The notes: generated by a model from the letters alone, not told the origin. Positions 8,753 through 17,957 are shown, counted from the first letter of the stretch. The stretch: DNA of 64,000 nucleotides from an uncultured candidate division WPS-2 bacterium (GCA_937927945.1 CALEYW010000087.1:19079-83078); one strand, 5' to 3'. Program-made: numbers and translations.

Positions 8753-11700
8753 GTGCTCCGGCTTGACGGCCGCCTGGTCTACGCGGCCTCCGACCTCAAC
8801 GATTTTCTGGACTGCGATCACCGGGTCGCGTTGAACCGGCTGGCGGCCGCGCGCGGCGAGCGTCCGCCGGCCGATGATGCCACGCTCGAGATCATCGCTC
8901 GCAAGGGCCAACTCCACGAGTGCGCCGTCCTTGCCCGGCTCGAAGCGTCGGGCGTTGCGGTGGTCCGCATCGACGAGGGCGACGGCAGCCCGGCCGGCCT
9001 CCAACGTGCGGCCGAAGCAACCCGGCGCGCGATGCGTTCGGGCGCCGAGGCGATCTACCAGGCGACGCTGATCGACGGTCGCTGGCTGGGCCGGGCCGAC
9101 TTCCTGCTGCGAACCGACGTTCCGAGCGACCTTGGCGGGTGGTCGTACGACGTCGCCGACGCCAAGCTGGCCGTGCGCGAGAAGGCCGCCTTCGTCGTGC
9201 AGCTGTGCGTGTACGCCGACCTCGTCGCGGCGGTGCAGGGAACGCTGCCGCGGACGATCCACGCGCTCTTCGGCGACGGTCGCGACGTGCCGTACGTCGC
9301 CGAGCGGTACGTCGCGTACGTGCGCGCCGCGCGCGAGCGCTTCGAAGCGGCGGTCGACGCGCTCGACCCGGCGGTCGTCCCCGATCGGGTCGCGGCCTGC
9401 GGCACGTGCGCGTGGGCCGACCGCTGCGACGACGCGCGCCGGCGCGTCGACCATCTCTCGCTGGTCGCCGGGATGCGCCGCTCGCAAACGGTGCGGCTGC
9501 GCGACGCCGGCATCGCGACGCTGGCGTCGCTGGCTGCGGCGGCGAACGATGCGCGGCCGGCGCGGCTCGCCGAGACGACCTTCACCAAGCTGCGGCGCCA
9601 AGCGGGATTGCAGCTCGCGCAGCGCGCGAGCGGAGCAGCGTCGTACGTGCTGCTCGAGCCGCACGACGGCGCCGGTTTCGCGCTGCTGCCCGAGCCGGAC
9701 GACGCCGACGTGTACTTCGACATGGAGGGCGACCCGCTGTACGAGCCGGGCGTCGGCCTGGAGTATCTCTTCGGTGCGTACGTCCACGGTGCGGAGCCGG
9801 GCTATCTGCGCTTCTGGGGCGAGACCCGGGAGCAGGAGAAGACGGCGTTCGAGGCGTTCGTCGACTGGCTCGTGCAGCACCGGCGCGATCACCCGCGCGC
9901 GCACGTCTATCACTACGCACCGTACGAGAAGACGGCGCTGCGCCGGCTGGCGATGTACCACGGCACGCGCGAGGACGAGGTCGACGCGCTGCTGCGCGGA
10001 CAAGTGCTGGTCGATCTCTACGCGGTCGTGGGCGGCGCGGTTGCGCAGTCGGCGGAGAGCTACTCGATCAAGAAGCTCGAACCGCTCTACGGCTTCACGC
10101 GCAGCACCGACGTGCGCAAGGGCGACGACTCGATCGTCGCGTTCGAACGCTATCTGATCGACCGCGATGCCGCGACGCGTGAGGACATCGTCGCGTACAA
10201 CGAGGAAGACTGCGTCTCCACCTTCGGTCTGCACCGTTGGCTGCGCCGCTTGCGCGACGAGGCGCAAGCGCAGTACGGCCGCGAGATTCCGTATCGCGCG
10301 GCGATCGATCCCGAGGAACCGACCGAAGAAGAGCGCGCCGCGGCGAAGGTCCGTACCGCGCTGCAGGACGCGTTGCTCGCGCGCGGGGTTGCCGGCGATG
10401 CGGAGCATCTGCTCGCGCACCTGCTCGGCTACCATCGCCGCGAAGCGAAGCCGGTCCAGTGGGCCGTCTACGAACGCTCCGAGCGGGCGGAGTGGTTCGA
10501 CGCCGTCAACGACGACACGGAGGCGCTCGGCGGCCTCACGTTGTGCGAAGAGATCCCGCCGTCGCCCGACCCGGAGAAACCGCGCGCGCGCAATCTGATC
10601 TACACCTACCGATTCCCGCGCCAGCAGCACAAGCTCGGCGGGAAGCCGGTCGATGCCGTGACGCGCAAAGGGGCGGGCGACGTCGTCTCCATCGACGATG
10701 ACGGCTGTCTGCTGCGTCTGAAACGTTCCCCAAGCGCCCCGCATCCGCACACGCTGATCCCGGGCTGGCCGATCAATACCGACCCGCAGCAGGGCGCGCT
10801 GATGCGTTTGGCGAGCGCGGTGCTCGACGGCCGAGCAGAGCGGGACTTCGGCGCGGCGTACGATCTCTTGCGCAAGGCGCCGCCGCGCATCGCGGGCTTG
10901 CTCCCCGGCGACTTCGTGCAGCCGGTCCTGCGGCCGGGCGCGGAGGCGATCGATCCCGCCGACGTCAGCGCGCTCGCGAGCCGGCTCGACTGCTCGACGC
11001 TCGTCGTGCAAGGGCCGCCCGGCAGCGGCAAGACCTTCACCGGCGCGCACGTCATCGCCGACCTGCTCGCGGCCGGCAAACGCGTCGGCGTCACCTCGAC
11101 GGGACACCACGCGATCCACAATCTGCTGCACGAAGTCGAACGCGTCGTGACCGAACGCGGCGCGTCGTTTCGCGGCGTGAAGAAGTCCACCGGGGGCGAC
11201 ACGCGCTTTGTGTCCGCGCTGCCGCAGCCGCTCATCGAGTCGGTCGAATCGAACGCGCCGTTCGGCGAATACGATCTCGTCGCCGGTACGGCGTGGCTGT
11301 TCTCGCGGGAGGACCTCGCGCAGCTCGACGTGCTGGTCATCGACGAAGCCGGCCAAGTGTCGCTCGCGGACGCGCTCGCGATGGCGACCAGCGCGCGGTC
11401 CGTCGTGCTGCTCGGCGATCCGATGCAGCTGGCGCACGTCTCGCTGGCCGCCCATCCCGACGATGCGGGCGTCTCGGTCCTCACCCACCTCTTGGGAGCG
11501 GAGGCGACGATCGCCGCGGATCGCGGCGTGTTTCTCGACCGCAGCTTTCGGATGGCGCCGGCGCTCTGTGCGTTCGTCTCGGCGCTCGCGTACGACGGAC
11601 GGCTGCAGCCCGCCGCGTCGTGCGGCCGGCAACGCATCGATGCGCGTGCGTTCGCGGGAGCCGGCGTGCGCTGGGTCGACGTCGCCCACGAAGGGAACTC

Positions 11701-12202
11701 GCAATCGTCACCCGAGGAGGCCGGCGCCGTTGGCGAACTGTTCGCCGGCCTGGTCGGCGGGACGTTCACGACCTGCGAGGGCACCTCGCGTCTGCTGCGC
11801 GTCGACGACATCCTCGTCGTCTCGCCCTACAACCAGCAGGTCTCGCTGCTGCGTCGCACGCTGCGCGCGCGTTTCGGCGACGGCGTGCGGGTCGGCACCG
11901 TCGACAAATTCCAGGGGCAGGAAGCGCCGGTCGTGATCTACAGCCTCGCCGCGTCGAGCGCCGAGGACGCGCCGCGCGGGGCCGATTTCTTGCTCGAGGA
12001 GAATCGCTTCAACGTCGCGGTCTCGCGCGGGCGCGCGCTTGCGGTGCTGGTCTGCTCGCCGCGCATCTTCGCCACGCGGTGCACGTCGCTGGAACAGCTG
12101 CGCGCGGTCGCGGCGTTCTGCGCGTTCGCCGCGGCGGGCACCGAGGCCGATCCGAAACCTGCGGCGGCGCCGCTGCAGCTGCCGCTCCTGCCCGTTGCCT
12201 AG
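8753..12202 (+). CDS. TM0106-type RecB-like nuclease fused to UPF1-like helicase
   Basis: A 1149-residue protein. N-terminal part: a RecB/Cas4-like nuclease with four cysteines placed as in an iron-sulphur nuclease (Cys21, Cys216, Cys219, Cys225) and a DVADAKLA nuclease motif. Middle (about 320-500): an RNase H-like domain beginning YFDMEGDP. C-terminal part: an SF1B helicase with Walker A GPPGSGKT (754), Walker B IDEAG (864), GDPMQL, DKFQGQE and NVAVSRGR. The role is presumably DNA repair or processing. The start is GTG 8753, with no good SD immediately upstream. It is convergent with fur, the stop codons being one base apart. Confidence 0.88.
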   Translation: MLRLDGRLVYAASDLNDFLDCDHRVALNRLAAARGERPPADDATLEIIARKGQLHECAVLARLEASGVAVVRIDEGDGSPAGLQRAAEATRRAMRSGAEAIYQATLIDGRWLGRADFLLRTDVPSDLGGWSYDVADAKLAVREKAAFVVQLCVYADLVAAVQGTLPRTIHALFGDGRDVPYVAERYVAYVRAARERFEAAVDALDPAVVPDRVAACGTCAWADRCDDARRRVDHLSLVAGMRRSQTVRLRDAGIATLASLAAAANDARPARLAETTFTKLRRQAGLQLAQRASGAASYVLLEPHDGAGFALLPEPDDADVYFDMEGDPLYEPGVGLEYLFGAYVHGAEPGYLRFWGETREQEKTAFEAFVDWLVQHRRDHPRAHVYHYAPYEKTALRRLAMYHGTREDEVDALLRGQVLVDLYAVVGGAVAQSAESYSIKKLEPLYGFTRSTDVRKGDDSIVAFERYLIDRDAATREDIVAYNEEDCVSTFGLHRWLRRLRDEAQAQYGREIPYRAAIDPEEPTEEERAAAKVRTALQDALLARGVAGDAEHLLAHLLGYHRREAKPVQWAVYERSERAEWFDAVNDDTEALGGLTLCEEIPPSPDPEKPRARNLIYTYRFPRQQHKLGGKPVDAVTRKGAGDVVSIDDDGCLLRLKRSPSAPHPHTLIPGWPINTDPQQGALMRLASAVLDGRAERDFGAAYDLLRKAPPRIAGLLPGDFVQPVLRPGAEAIDPADVSALASRLDCSTLVVQGPPGSGKTFTGAHVIADLLAAGKRVGVTSTGHHAIHNLLHEVERVVTERGASFRGVKKSTGGDTRFVSALPQPLIESVESNAPFGEYDLVAGTAWLFSREDLAQLDVLVIDEAGQVSLADALAMATSARSVVLLGDPMQLAHVSLAAHPDDAGVSVLTHLLGAEATIAADRGVFLDRSFRMAPALCAFVSALAYDGRLQPAASCGRQRIDARAFAGAGVRWVDVAHEGNSQSSPEEAGAVGELFAGLVGGTFTTCEGTSRLLRVDDILVVSPYNQQVSLLRRTLRARFGDGVRVGTVDKFQGQEAPVVIYSLAASSAEDAPRGADFLLEENRFNVAVSRGRALAVLVCSPRIFATRCTSLEQLRAVAAFCAFAAAGTEADPKPAAAPLQLPLLPVA

Positions 12203-12203
12203 C

Positions 12204-12641
12204 CTATGAGGTCGACCCATTGCGGGCGAGGCCCGCGCAGCGGCCGCAGCGGCCGCTGACGACCAGGGTGGCATCGACCCCGGAGTAGCGGTGGTCCTGA
12301 GCGATCGCGAGCGCCAGCGCGGCGACCTGCGGGGCGGGGACGTTCTGGATCTCGCCGCAGCTCGAGCAGACCAGGTGGTGATGCTTGTCGAGCGCGGCTT
12401 CGTAGCGCGCGGCGCCGCCGTGGGCGAAGATCTGCACCAGACCGATCGCGCGCAAGATGTCGAGCGTGCGGTAGATCGTCCCGAGGCTCACCGCCGGCAA
12501 GGCGGCGCGTACCCGTTCGTGGATCGCCTCCGCCGTCAGATGCGCGCCGTCTTCGAGGGCGCGGAGGATCGCTGCCCGCTGTTTCGTCAGACGATAGCGT
12601 GTCTGAAGGAGTCCTGCATCGACGCCCTTGGAGTCGGTCAC
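12204..12641 (-). CDS. Fur-family transcriptional regulator
   Basis: A 145-residue Fur/PerR/Zur-type repressor. The winged helix is at about residues 20-75 (LTAEAIHERV, then SLGTIYRTLDIL as recognition helix). The dimerisation domain has HHH at 87-89 and two CxxC pairs (Cys92/95 and Cys132/135) that would hold structural zinc. The metal sensed cannot be told from sequence. The start is GTG 12641, because GGAGGG (12649-12654, complementary strand) lies seven bases upstream; the frame is open to GTG 12677 but without an SD. It is divergent from secD, so it could influence the shared region. Confidence 0.9.
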   Translation of the reverse strand: MTDSKGVDAGLLQTRYRLTKQRAAILRALEDGAHLTAEAIHERVRAALPAVSLGTIYRTLDILRAIGLVQIFAHGGAARYEAALDKHHHLVCSSCGEIQNVPAPQVAALALAIAQDHRYSGVDATLVVSGRCGRCAGLARNGSTS

Positions 12642-12702
12642 TGACGCGCCCTCCGATGTCCGGACCCCTATCCCCACCTGGTCCGGACTGCCGCAACGCC
12701 GT

Positions 12703-12731
12703 TTGACGCTGTTCGCCCCCCATGCTACGAT
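12703..12731 (+). promoter_or_regulatory. Sigma70-type promoter of secDF
   Basis: TTGACG (12703-12708), a 17-base spacer, then TACGAT (12726-12731). It is followed by the GC-rich stretch CCGGGGGTTCTCCC, which also follows the rpsF -10 element. A GC-rich discriminator of this type is typical of growth-rate or ppGpp-responsive promoters. Confidence 0.7.
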
Positions 12732-12783
12732 CCGGGGGTTCTCCCCTTCCCCGCCCCTCGACCAGCTCTGGATGCCTGCGGTT

Positions 12784-12821
12784 CACGCTCAGCAGCCCCG
12801 GGGCCGAGCGGGCTGAGCGTG
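12784..12821 (+). promoter_or_regulatory. Leader hairpin just upstream of secD start
   Basis: CACGCTCAGC (12784-12793) pairs perfectly with GCTGAGCGTG (12812-12821) around an 18-base GC-rich loop containing CCCCGGGG. The stem ends ten bases before the secD ATG, where an SD would be expected and none is visible. It may act as a translation-control element. Confidence 0.5.
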
Positions 12822-12831
12822 ATCTTACGTA

Positions 12832-14145
12832 ATGTGGAATAAGCTCAAGAGGCCGCTTCAAGCGGTGCTCCTTGTGGCACTTGTCGGTCTCTGCGTTTGG
12901 GCCATCGTGCCGATCCAGCAGAAGATTCACCTGGGCCTCGACCTTCAGGGCGGCGCACGCGTCCTGCTTCAACTCCAGACGACGCCCGACGTCAAGCAGA
13001 TCACGCCCGACATCCAGAACCAGGTCGAGCAAGTGATCGACAAGCGCGTCAACTCTCTGGGGGTCTCGGAACCGGTCATCACCAAGGTCGCGACCGATCG
13101 GATCCTGGTCGAGGTGCCGGCGCTCAAGAACTCCGACGAGCTGGAGAAGCTCCTGAAGCAGGCGGCGGTCCTCGACTTCAAGATCTGCCCCGCGCCGGTC
13201 GCTGGGCGAGCCCGGGCCGACAAGAAATATGCGGACAGCCCGACCGGCGCGTACAAGGATTGCGGCCCGATCGTCTACACCGGCGCCGAGCTGCGCAGCG
13301 CGCACCCGGGCTTCGGTCAGGGCGGTGAGCCGCAGGTCGATTTCACCACCAAGAACCCGACCAAGTTCGCGGCGCTTACCCGCGACCACATGGGCCAACA
13401 GCTCACCATCTTCCTCGACAAGCAGTTCGTGAGCGATGCGACGATCGAGGGGATCATCTCGACCGACGGCATGATCCACGGTTCGTTCACGGAAGAGGCC
13501 GTCGCGACGCTCGCCAACGAGCTCAACGCCGGCGCGCTGCCCGTCCCGCTCACGATCATCTCGAAGGATGACGTCGGCGCGACGCTCGGCAAGGACGACC
13601 TGCAGAAGTCGCTGGTCGCCTCGATCATCGGCCTCGCCCTCGTCCTGCTCTTCATGGCGCTCGTCTACCGCCTCCCCGGCGTCCTCGCCGACATCGCGCT
13701 CTTCGTGTACGTCTTGATGCTGCTCGCGCTACTCTCGGTCGCCCATGCGGTCCTGACCCTGCCCGGCATCGCGGGCTTCGTGCTCTCGATCGGTATGGCG
13801 GTCGACGCGAACGTGCTGATCTTCGAGCGGATCAAAGAAGAGCTCTGGGCCGGCAAGTCGCTGCGCGCGGCGGTCAAGATCGGTTTCCAGCGCGCGTTCA
13901 GTTCGGTCTTCGACTCGCACTTCACGACCATCGTCGGCGCCGGCGTCCTCTACTTGCTGGGTACCGGCACCGTGAAGGGCTTCGCGTACACGCTGTTCTG
14001 GGGAACCGCGCTCTCGCTGTTCACGGCGGTGGTGGTCACTCGTTTCCTGGTCGACTTGGTCGTCGACAACGACCTGGTCACCTCGAAACCGGCCTGGGGC
14101 GCCGGCGGCACCGGTACGGTCGCTCACGTGGAGGCGCGCACCTGA
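12832..14145 (+). CDS. secD: Protein translocase subunit SecD
   Basis: A 437-residue RND-family subunit that helps SecYEG pull secreted proteins across the membrane using the proton gradient. TM1 is at about residues 10-28, followed by the family block GLDLQGGARVLLQL, a shorter periplasmic P1 region than in E. coli, and five C-terminal TM segments from about 260. These carry the family's IGMAVDANVLIFERI.EEL and F..AFSSVFDSHFTT motifs. ATG 12832 lacks an obvious SD and lies behind a stable hairpin. Its TGA overlaps the secF ATG (TGATG), so the two are translationally coupled. Confidence 0.95.
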   Translation: MWNKLKRPLQAVLLVALVGLCVWAIVPIQQKIHLGLDLQGGARVLLQLQTTPDVKQITPDIQNQVEQVIDKRVNSLGVSEPVITKVATDRILVEVPALKNSDELEKLLKQAAVLDFKICPAPVAGRARADKKYADSPTGAYKDCGPIVYTGAELRSAHPGFGQGGEPQVDFTTKNPTKFAALTRDHMGQQLTIFLDKQFVSDATIEGIISTDGMIHGSFTEEAVATLANELNAGALPVPLTIISKDDVGATLGKDDLQKSLVASIIGLALVLLFMALVYRLPGVLADIALFVYVLMLLALLSVAHAVLTLPGIAGFVLSIGMAVDANVLIFERIKEELWAGKSLRAAVKIGFQRAFSSVFDSHFTTIVGAGVLYLLGTGTVKGFAYTLFWGTALSLFTAVVVTRFLVDLVVDNDLVTSKPAWGAGGTGTVAHVEART

Positions 14146-15518
14146 TGTTCTTCCGTCGTCTGAATTGGAACGTCGTCGGATGGTTCCGTACGGTCTCGGC
14201 GATCTCGTACCTCATCATCGGCCTCGGCCTCGCGATGATGGCCTTCAACTACGTGAAGACCGGCGCACCGCTGCACCTGGGCCTCTCGTTCACCGGCGGC
14301 ACCGACGTCACGGTGAAATTCAACCAGCCGGTCGAGAAGCCGGCGCTCGCCTCGGCGCTCGACACCGTCGGCGTCACCGACGCGCAGGTCAACACGCTCT
14401 CCAAACCGGGTGAACCGGCGAACGAGCGCTGGACGATCGAGACCCAGCACGATTTCGGCAACAACTCGGCGCCGCTGTGGACCGCCCTGAACAAGGTCGC
14501 GCCCGTCGATCGTTCCGCCTCGGCGATCTCGACCGTCGGACCGTCGCTCTCGCACGAGTATCTGCTCAACGCGATCAAAGCGCTCGTCATCGCGATCTCG
14601 ATCCAGTTCCTCTACATCGCGTTCCGCTTCGGCTGGAACCTGATCTTCGGCTGGGTCATCGTCGTCGCGCTGGTGCGCGACTCGCTCATGATGATCGGCA
14701 TCTACGCGATCGCAGGGAAGCGCGTCGACGACGCGTTCCTCGCCGCGGTGCTGACCGTCATCGGGTACTCGGTCATGGATACGATCGTCATCCTCGACCG
14801 GATCCGCGAGAACGTGAAGGTGCTCGACGGCCGGCCGTTCGACGAGATCGTGAACACTTCGATCCTGCAGACAATGACCCGTTCGGTCAACACGCTCGCC
14901 ACCGTCGTGATCACGCTGGTCGCGCTGATGGCGTTCGGCGGCGCGTCGCTGCAGAATTTCGCCTTCGCGCTGCTGGTCGGCATCTGCTCGGGCGGTTACC
15001 ACTCGATCTTCTACTCGGCACCGCTCGTCGCGGTGCTGCAAAAGCGCGCCAAGAACCGGCGCGTCTTCCGCGGCTCCTCGCTCGAACAGCCGAAGACCGT
15101 GGCGCAAGCGCGCGCGCAGAATTCGGCCGCCGCGCAGCGCGACCGCGAAGAGATCGCGGCGCTGCGCCGTGCGCGGCGCGAACGCGACCGCGACGGGGCA
15201 TCCCGCCGCACCGCGCAGCCGCCGCGCTACAAGCGCACGCGCCAAGAGCAGATCGACTTCGAGAAGCTCGAGAACCGGAACTTCGGCGTCCCCGAACGCC
15301 CGAAGACCGAGCCGGCGCAGCCCGCCGACGAGCACGAACACGAAGGCTTCGACTACGAGCGCGATCGTGAGATCGTCGACCCGCTCGACGCGCAGGCGAT
15401 GGGCCTGCACGACGAGGCCAACGCGCTCGGCCACGAAGAGATCACGCTCAACCTCGGCGACGACGAGCACGCCGTTCCGGCCGCGCCGACCGCCCCCGAG
15501 TCCAAACCCGCTCCCTGA
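14145..15518 (+). CDS. secF: Protein translocase subunit SecF with long charged tail
   Basis: A 457-residue SecF. TM1 is at about residues 15-35, then GLSFTGGTDV, a periplasmic domain, and five TM segments from about 140 to 290 with the family motif YSVMDTIVILDRIRENVK followed by TLATVVITL. After the last TM segment comes a tail of about 160 residues that is not part of the usual family length (about 300). It is first very basic (RAKNRRVFRG, then Arg/Ala repeats) and then acidic (DEHEHEGFDYERD), and should be cytoplasmic and disordered. GTGGAGG about 11 bases before the ATG can serve as SD. Partner of SecD. Confidence 0.93.
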   Translation: MFFRRLNWNVVGWFRTVSAISYLIIGLGLAMMAFNYVKTGAPLHLGLSFTGGTDVTVKFNQPVEKPALASALDTVGVTDAQVNTLSKPGEPANERWTIETQHDFGNNSAPLWTALNKVAPVDRSASAISTVGPSLSHEYLLNAIKALVIAISIQFLYIAFRFGWNLIFGWVIVVALVRDSLMMIGIYAIAGKRVDDAFLAAVLTVIGYSVMDTIVILDRIRENVKVLDGRPFDEIVNTSILQTMTRSVNTLATVVITLVALMAFGGASLQNFAFALLVGICSGGYHSIFYSAPLVAVLQKRAKNRRVFRGSSLEQPKTVAQARAQNSAAAQRDREEIAALRRARRERDRDGASRRTAQPPRYKRTRQEQIDFEKLENRNFGVPERPKTEPAQPADEHEHEGFDYERDREIVDPLDAQAMGLHDEANALGHEEITLNLGDDEHAVPAAPTAPESKPAP

Positions 15519-15521
15519 GTC

Positions 15522-17489
15522 GTGGCAGACGGTGTGAGGCGCCCCAAGCGCCTCCCTCCGCCCACCCCCTCGGAAGCCGCCTTCCAGCAGCTCGTCCGCG
15601 ACTTCGCGACGGGGCCCCCTCGCCAAGCTCGGGGTGAGGCGACGCAGGCCGGCGCGTTTCTCGACGCGCTGTACGAGAAGGCCGGCGAGTTTCTCTCGCG
15701 CGATCCGTATGCGACGATCGGCGATGCGAGCGGCTTCAACACCAAGGTCGTCGGCGTCAGCTTCGAAGGCCGGCAAGATACCGTCGGCGCGCTGCGGGTA
15801 GGCGAAACGGTCGAGCTCAGACGCGACGCGGGGAACGCGTTCGATCCGAATGCGATCGGCGTCTGGTACGGATCGCTCCAGCTCGGCTTCCTGAAACGGC
15901 CGATCGCCGCGCGGTTGGCGCCGAACGTCGACGCCGGCGAGCGCTACACGGCTGAAGTCACGGCCGTCACCGGCGGCGGAACGCGCTCGTTCGGCATCAA
16001 CATCTACGTCACGCGCGAGCGCGCGCCGGCCGCGCGTGCCGGCCGGGAGCGGGCGGGCGTCGGGCGCGACGACGTGCTGCGCGCGCTGATCGGCGAGCGT
16101 CCGCTGCGCGAAGCGCAACGCGCGGTGCTCGAACGCCTCGACGCCGGGCGCAACGTGCTGGCCGTGCTCGGAACCGGGCGCGGCAAATCGCTATGCTTTC
16201 AATATCCCGCCGCGGTGCGCGCGCTCGAGCGTGGCGAGAAGACGGTCGTGCTGTACCCGCTGCGCGCGCTCGCCAACGACCAGTACGAAGCGCTGATCCG
16301 CCGCCTCGAGCCGCTCGGGCTGCGCATCCACCGGGCCAACGGCGCGATCGACGCGGGCGAGCGCGCCGCGCTCAACGAGGCGCTCGAAAGCGGTGCGTGG
16401 GACCTGATCTGCGCGACGCCGGAGTTCGTGCAGTTCCATCTCGACCGCTTCCGGTCGCTCGTCTCGCAACCGTCGCTGGTCGTCGTCGACGAAGCGCACC
16501 ATCTCTCGGAGTCGACCCACCGCGTCGCGTATCAGCGCATCGGCGCATCGATCGCCGCGCTCGGCGCACCGCAGGTCCTCGCACTGACCGCGACGGCCGG
16601 CGACGAAGCATTCGCCAAGATTCGTGAGGCCCTGCGCATCGACGCCTGGGTGATCGACCCGACCGTACGCGACAACCTGCACGTCGTCGACGCGCGCGGT
16701 ACGGCCGACAAGGTCGCCTACATCGAGCGCTTCGCGCGCGACGGTGAGAAGGCGATCGTCTACTGCAACTCTCGCACCGAAGCGACGAAGACGGCGGAGA
16801 AGCTGCGCCGCCAGCTCGGCGACGTCGTCGCCTTCTATCACGCCGGCGTCGCGAGCCCCGAACGCGCGCAGGTCGAGTCGTACTTTCGCGAAGGCGTCAT
16901 TCGCGTCGTCGTGGCGACGTCCGCGTTCGGTGAGGGGATCGATCTCCCCGACGTGCGGCACGTCTTCCTGTACCACCTCAACTTCGACTTCACCGAGTTC
17001 AACCAGCAGTCGGGGCGGGCCGGCCGCGATGGGGACGACGCGTCGATCCACCTTCTCTTCGGCGAAAAGGATCGCCGCATCAACGATTACATCATCGACC
17101 GCGCCGCGCCGCGGCTCGAGACGCTGCGCGCCTTGTACGCGGCGATGAAGCGGATGACGTCGGAGAACGTGCTGCGCTCGACGTACGTGGACATCGCGGC
17201 GACGCTCGATCTCGACCGGGTCGATCAGTCGACGATATCGGCGGCAGTGCGCATCTTCGCGGACGCCGGCTTGGTCGAAACCGGCGACGACGACGACGGC
17301 CGCTTCGTGCGGTTCCTCGCGGTCGACGGGAAGGTCGATCTCACCGCGACGGAGCGATTCGTGGAAGGTGAAGCCGAACGCGAAGCGTTCGCGCGCTTCA
17401 GCGCGGTCGTGCTCGCGGCGCGGCCCGACGTGCTCGAAACGCTGCTGGACCGGCCGATCTATCCGAGCGGCGTTCCGCTCGTGCGCTGA
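15522..17489 (+). CDS. HIRAN-domain RecQ-like DEAH helicase
   Basis: A 655-residue protein starting three bases after secF. A HIRAN domain (about residues 70-165, with VELRRDAGNAFDPNAIGVW) normally recognises free DNA 3' ends. It is followed by an SF2 helicase core: GTGRGKS Walker A (217-223), VVDEAHHLSE (about 321), LALTATA, and the RecQ-like QQSGRAGRDG motif VI. A winged-helix-like region follows at about 550-610. There is no RQC zinc-binding cysteine set and no HRDC domain visible, so it is not a classic RecQ. The start is GTG 15522 without a clear SD; coupling to secF is likely. Probably acts in repair of stalled forks. Confidence 0.85.
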   Translation: MADGVRRPKRLPPPTPSEAAFQQLVRDFATGPPRQARGEATQAGAFLDALYEKAGEFLSRDPYATIGDASGFNTKVVGVSFEGRQDTVGALRVGETVELRRDAGNAFDPNAIGVWYGSLQLGFLKRPIAARLAPNVDAGERYTAEVTAVTGGGTRSFGINIYVTRERAPAARAGRERAGVGRDDVLRALIGERPLREAQRAVLERLDAGRNVLAVLGTGRGKSLCFQYPAAVRALERGEKTVVLYPLRALANDQYEALIRRLEPLGLRIHRANGAIDAGERAALNEALESGAWDLICATPEFVQFHLDRFRSLVSQPSLVVVDEAHHLSESTHRVAYQRIGASIAALGAPQVLALTATAGDEAFAKIREALRIDAWVIDPTVRDNLHVVDARGTADKVAYIERFARDGEKAIVYCNSRTEATKTAEKLRRQLGDVVAFYHAGVASPERAQVESYFREGVIRVVVATSAFGEGIDLPDVRHVFLYHLNFDFTEFNQQSGRAGRDGDDASIHLLFGEKDRRINDYIIDRAAPRLETLRALYAAMKRMTSENVLRSTYVDIAATLDLDRVDQSTISAAVRIFADAGLVETGDDDDGRFVRFLAVDGKVDLTATERFVEGEAEREAFARFSAVVLAARPDVLETLLDRPIYPSGVPLVR

Positions 17490-17492
17490 AGG

Positions 17493-17957
17493 TCACGCGC
17501 CGCATCCGAACCGCCGGCCGTTCACCACGACGTAGCCGTCGGCCGCTCCGCGATGCGTCGCGCAGTGGACCTCGTGGATGCCGGCGACGAACGGGCGCTG
17601 CCGCGCCGAGGTACGATAGTACTGGCCGAGCGCGAAGACGGTCGCTCCGCGCGGCGCGGTGACGCGGCCGTCGAGATCGTCGTTCGTCACCACCTCGACC
17701 AGCGCGCTGCTCCCGTCGGGCAACGCCGCCCGCACGGGGACGAGCTGGTGGCCGCCGTACGCGCCGGCGCGCAGGGGCCGCGAGGGTCCGAACGTGACGC
17801 CGCAGACCGCCACGCCGTCGAGTGCGCGCGATTCCCCGCGGGCGATCAACTCGCCGAGCCGGGCGTTGACGTTCGCCGTACACGTTTGCGGCGGTTGCGC
17901 CTGCGGCCGCGCCGTGCACGCCGACGCGATGAGAACGATGAGCAGGAAGGTGCGCAT
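17493..17957 (-). CDS. Putative lipoprotein, DUF3465-like
   Basis: A 154-residue protein with a short hydrophobic leader and a probable lipobox cysteine at residue 14 (LIASAC). The C-terminal part (GGHQLVPVRA..., TVFALGQYYRT, HEVHCATHRG, DGYVVVNGRRFGC) resembles the DUF3465 family of small secreted proteins with a beta-barrel core; that match is from memory of the pattern and is moderate. Four cysteines in the mature part could form disulphides. It is convergent with the helicase, with a three-base gap. The start is ATG 17957; longer open frame upstream is a shadow of the opposite strand. Confidence 0.65.
   Translation of the reverse strand: MRTFLLIVLIASACTARPQAQPPQTCTANVNARLGELIARGESRALDGVAVCGVTFGPSRPLRAGAYGGHQLVPVRAALPDGSSALVEVVTNDDLDGRVTAPRGATVFALGQYYRTSARQRPFVAGIHEVHCATHRGAADGYVVVNGRRFGCGA

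Noticed and set aside
8731..8766. Eleven-codon ORF overlapping the helicase start, as a leader peptide
   Set aside because: The SD is 13 bases away and the codons show no attenuation pattern; chance ORF is more likely.
8711..11704. Very long open frame on the minus strand opposite the TM0106-type helicase
   Set aside because: High GC in third positions removes stops from the antisense frame; the plus-strand protein has full motif support and the antisense text is Arg/Ala/Gly-rich without any domain.
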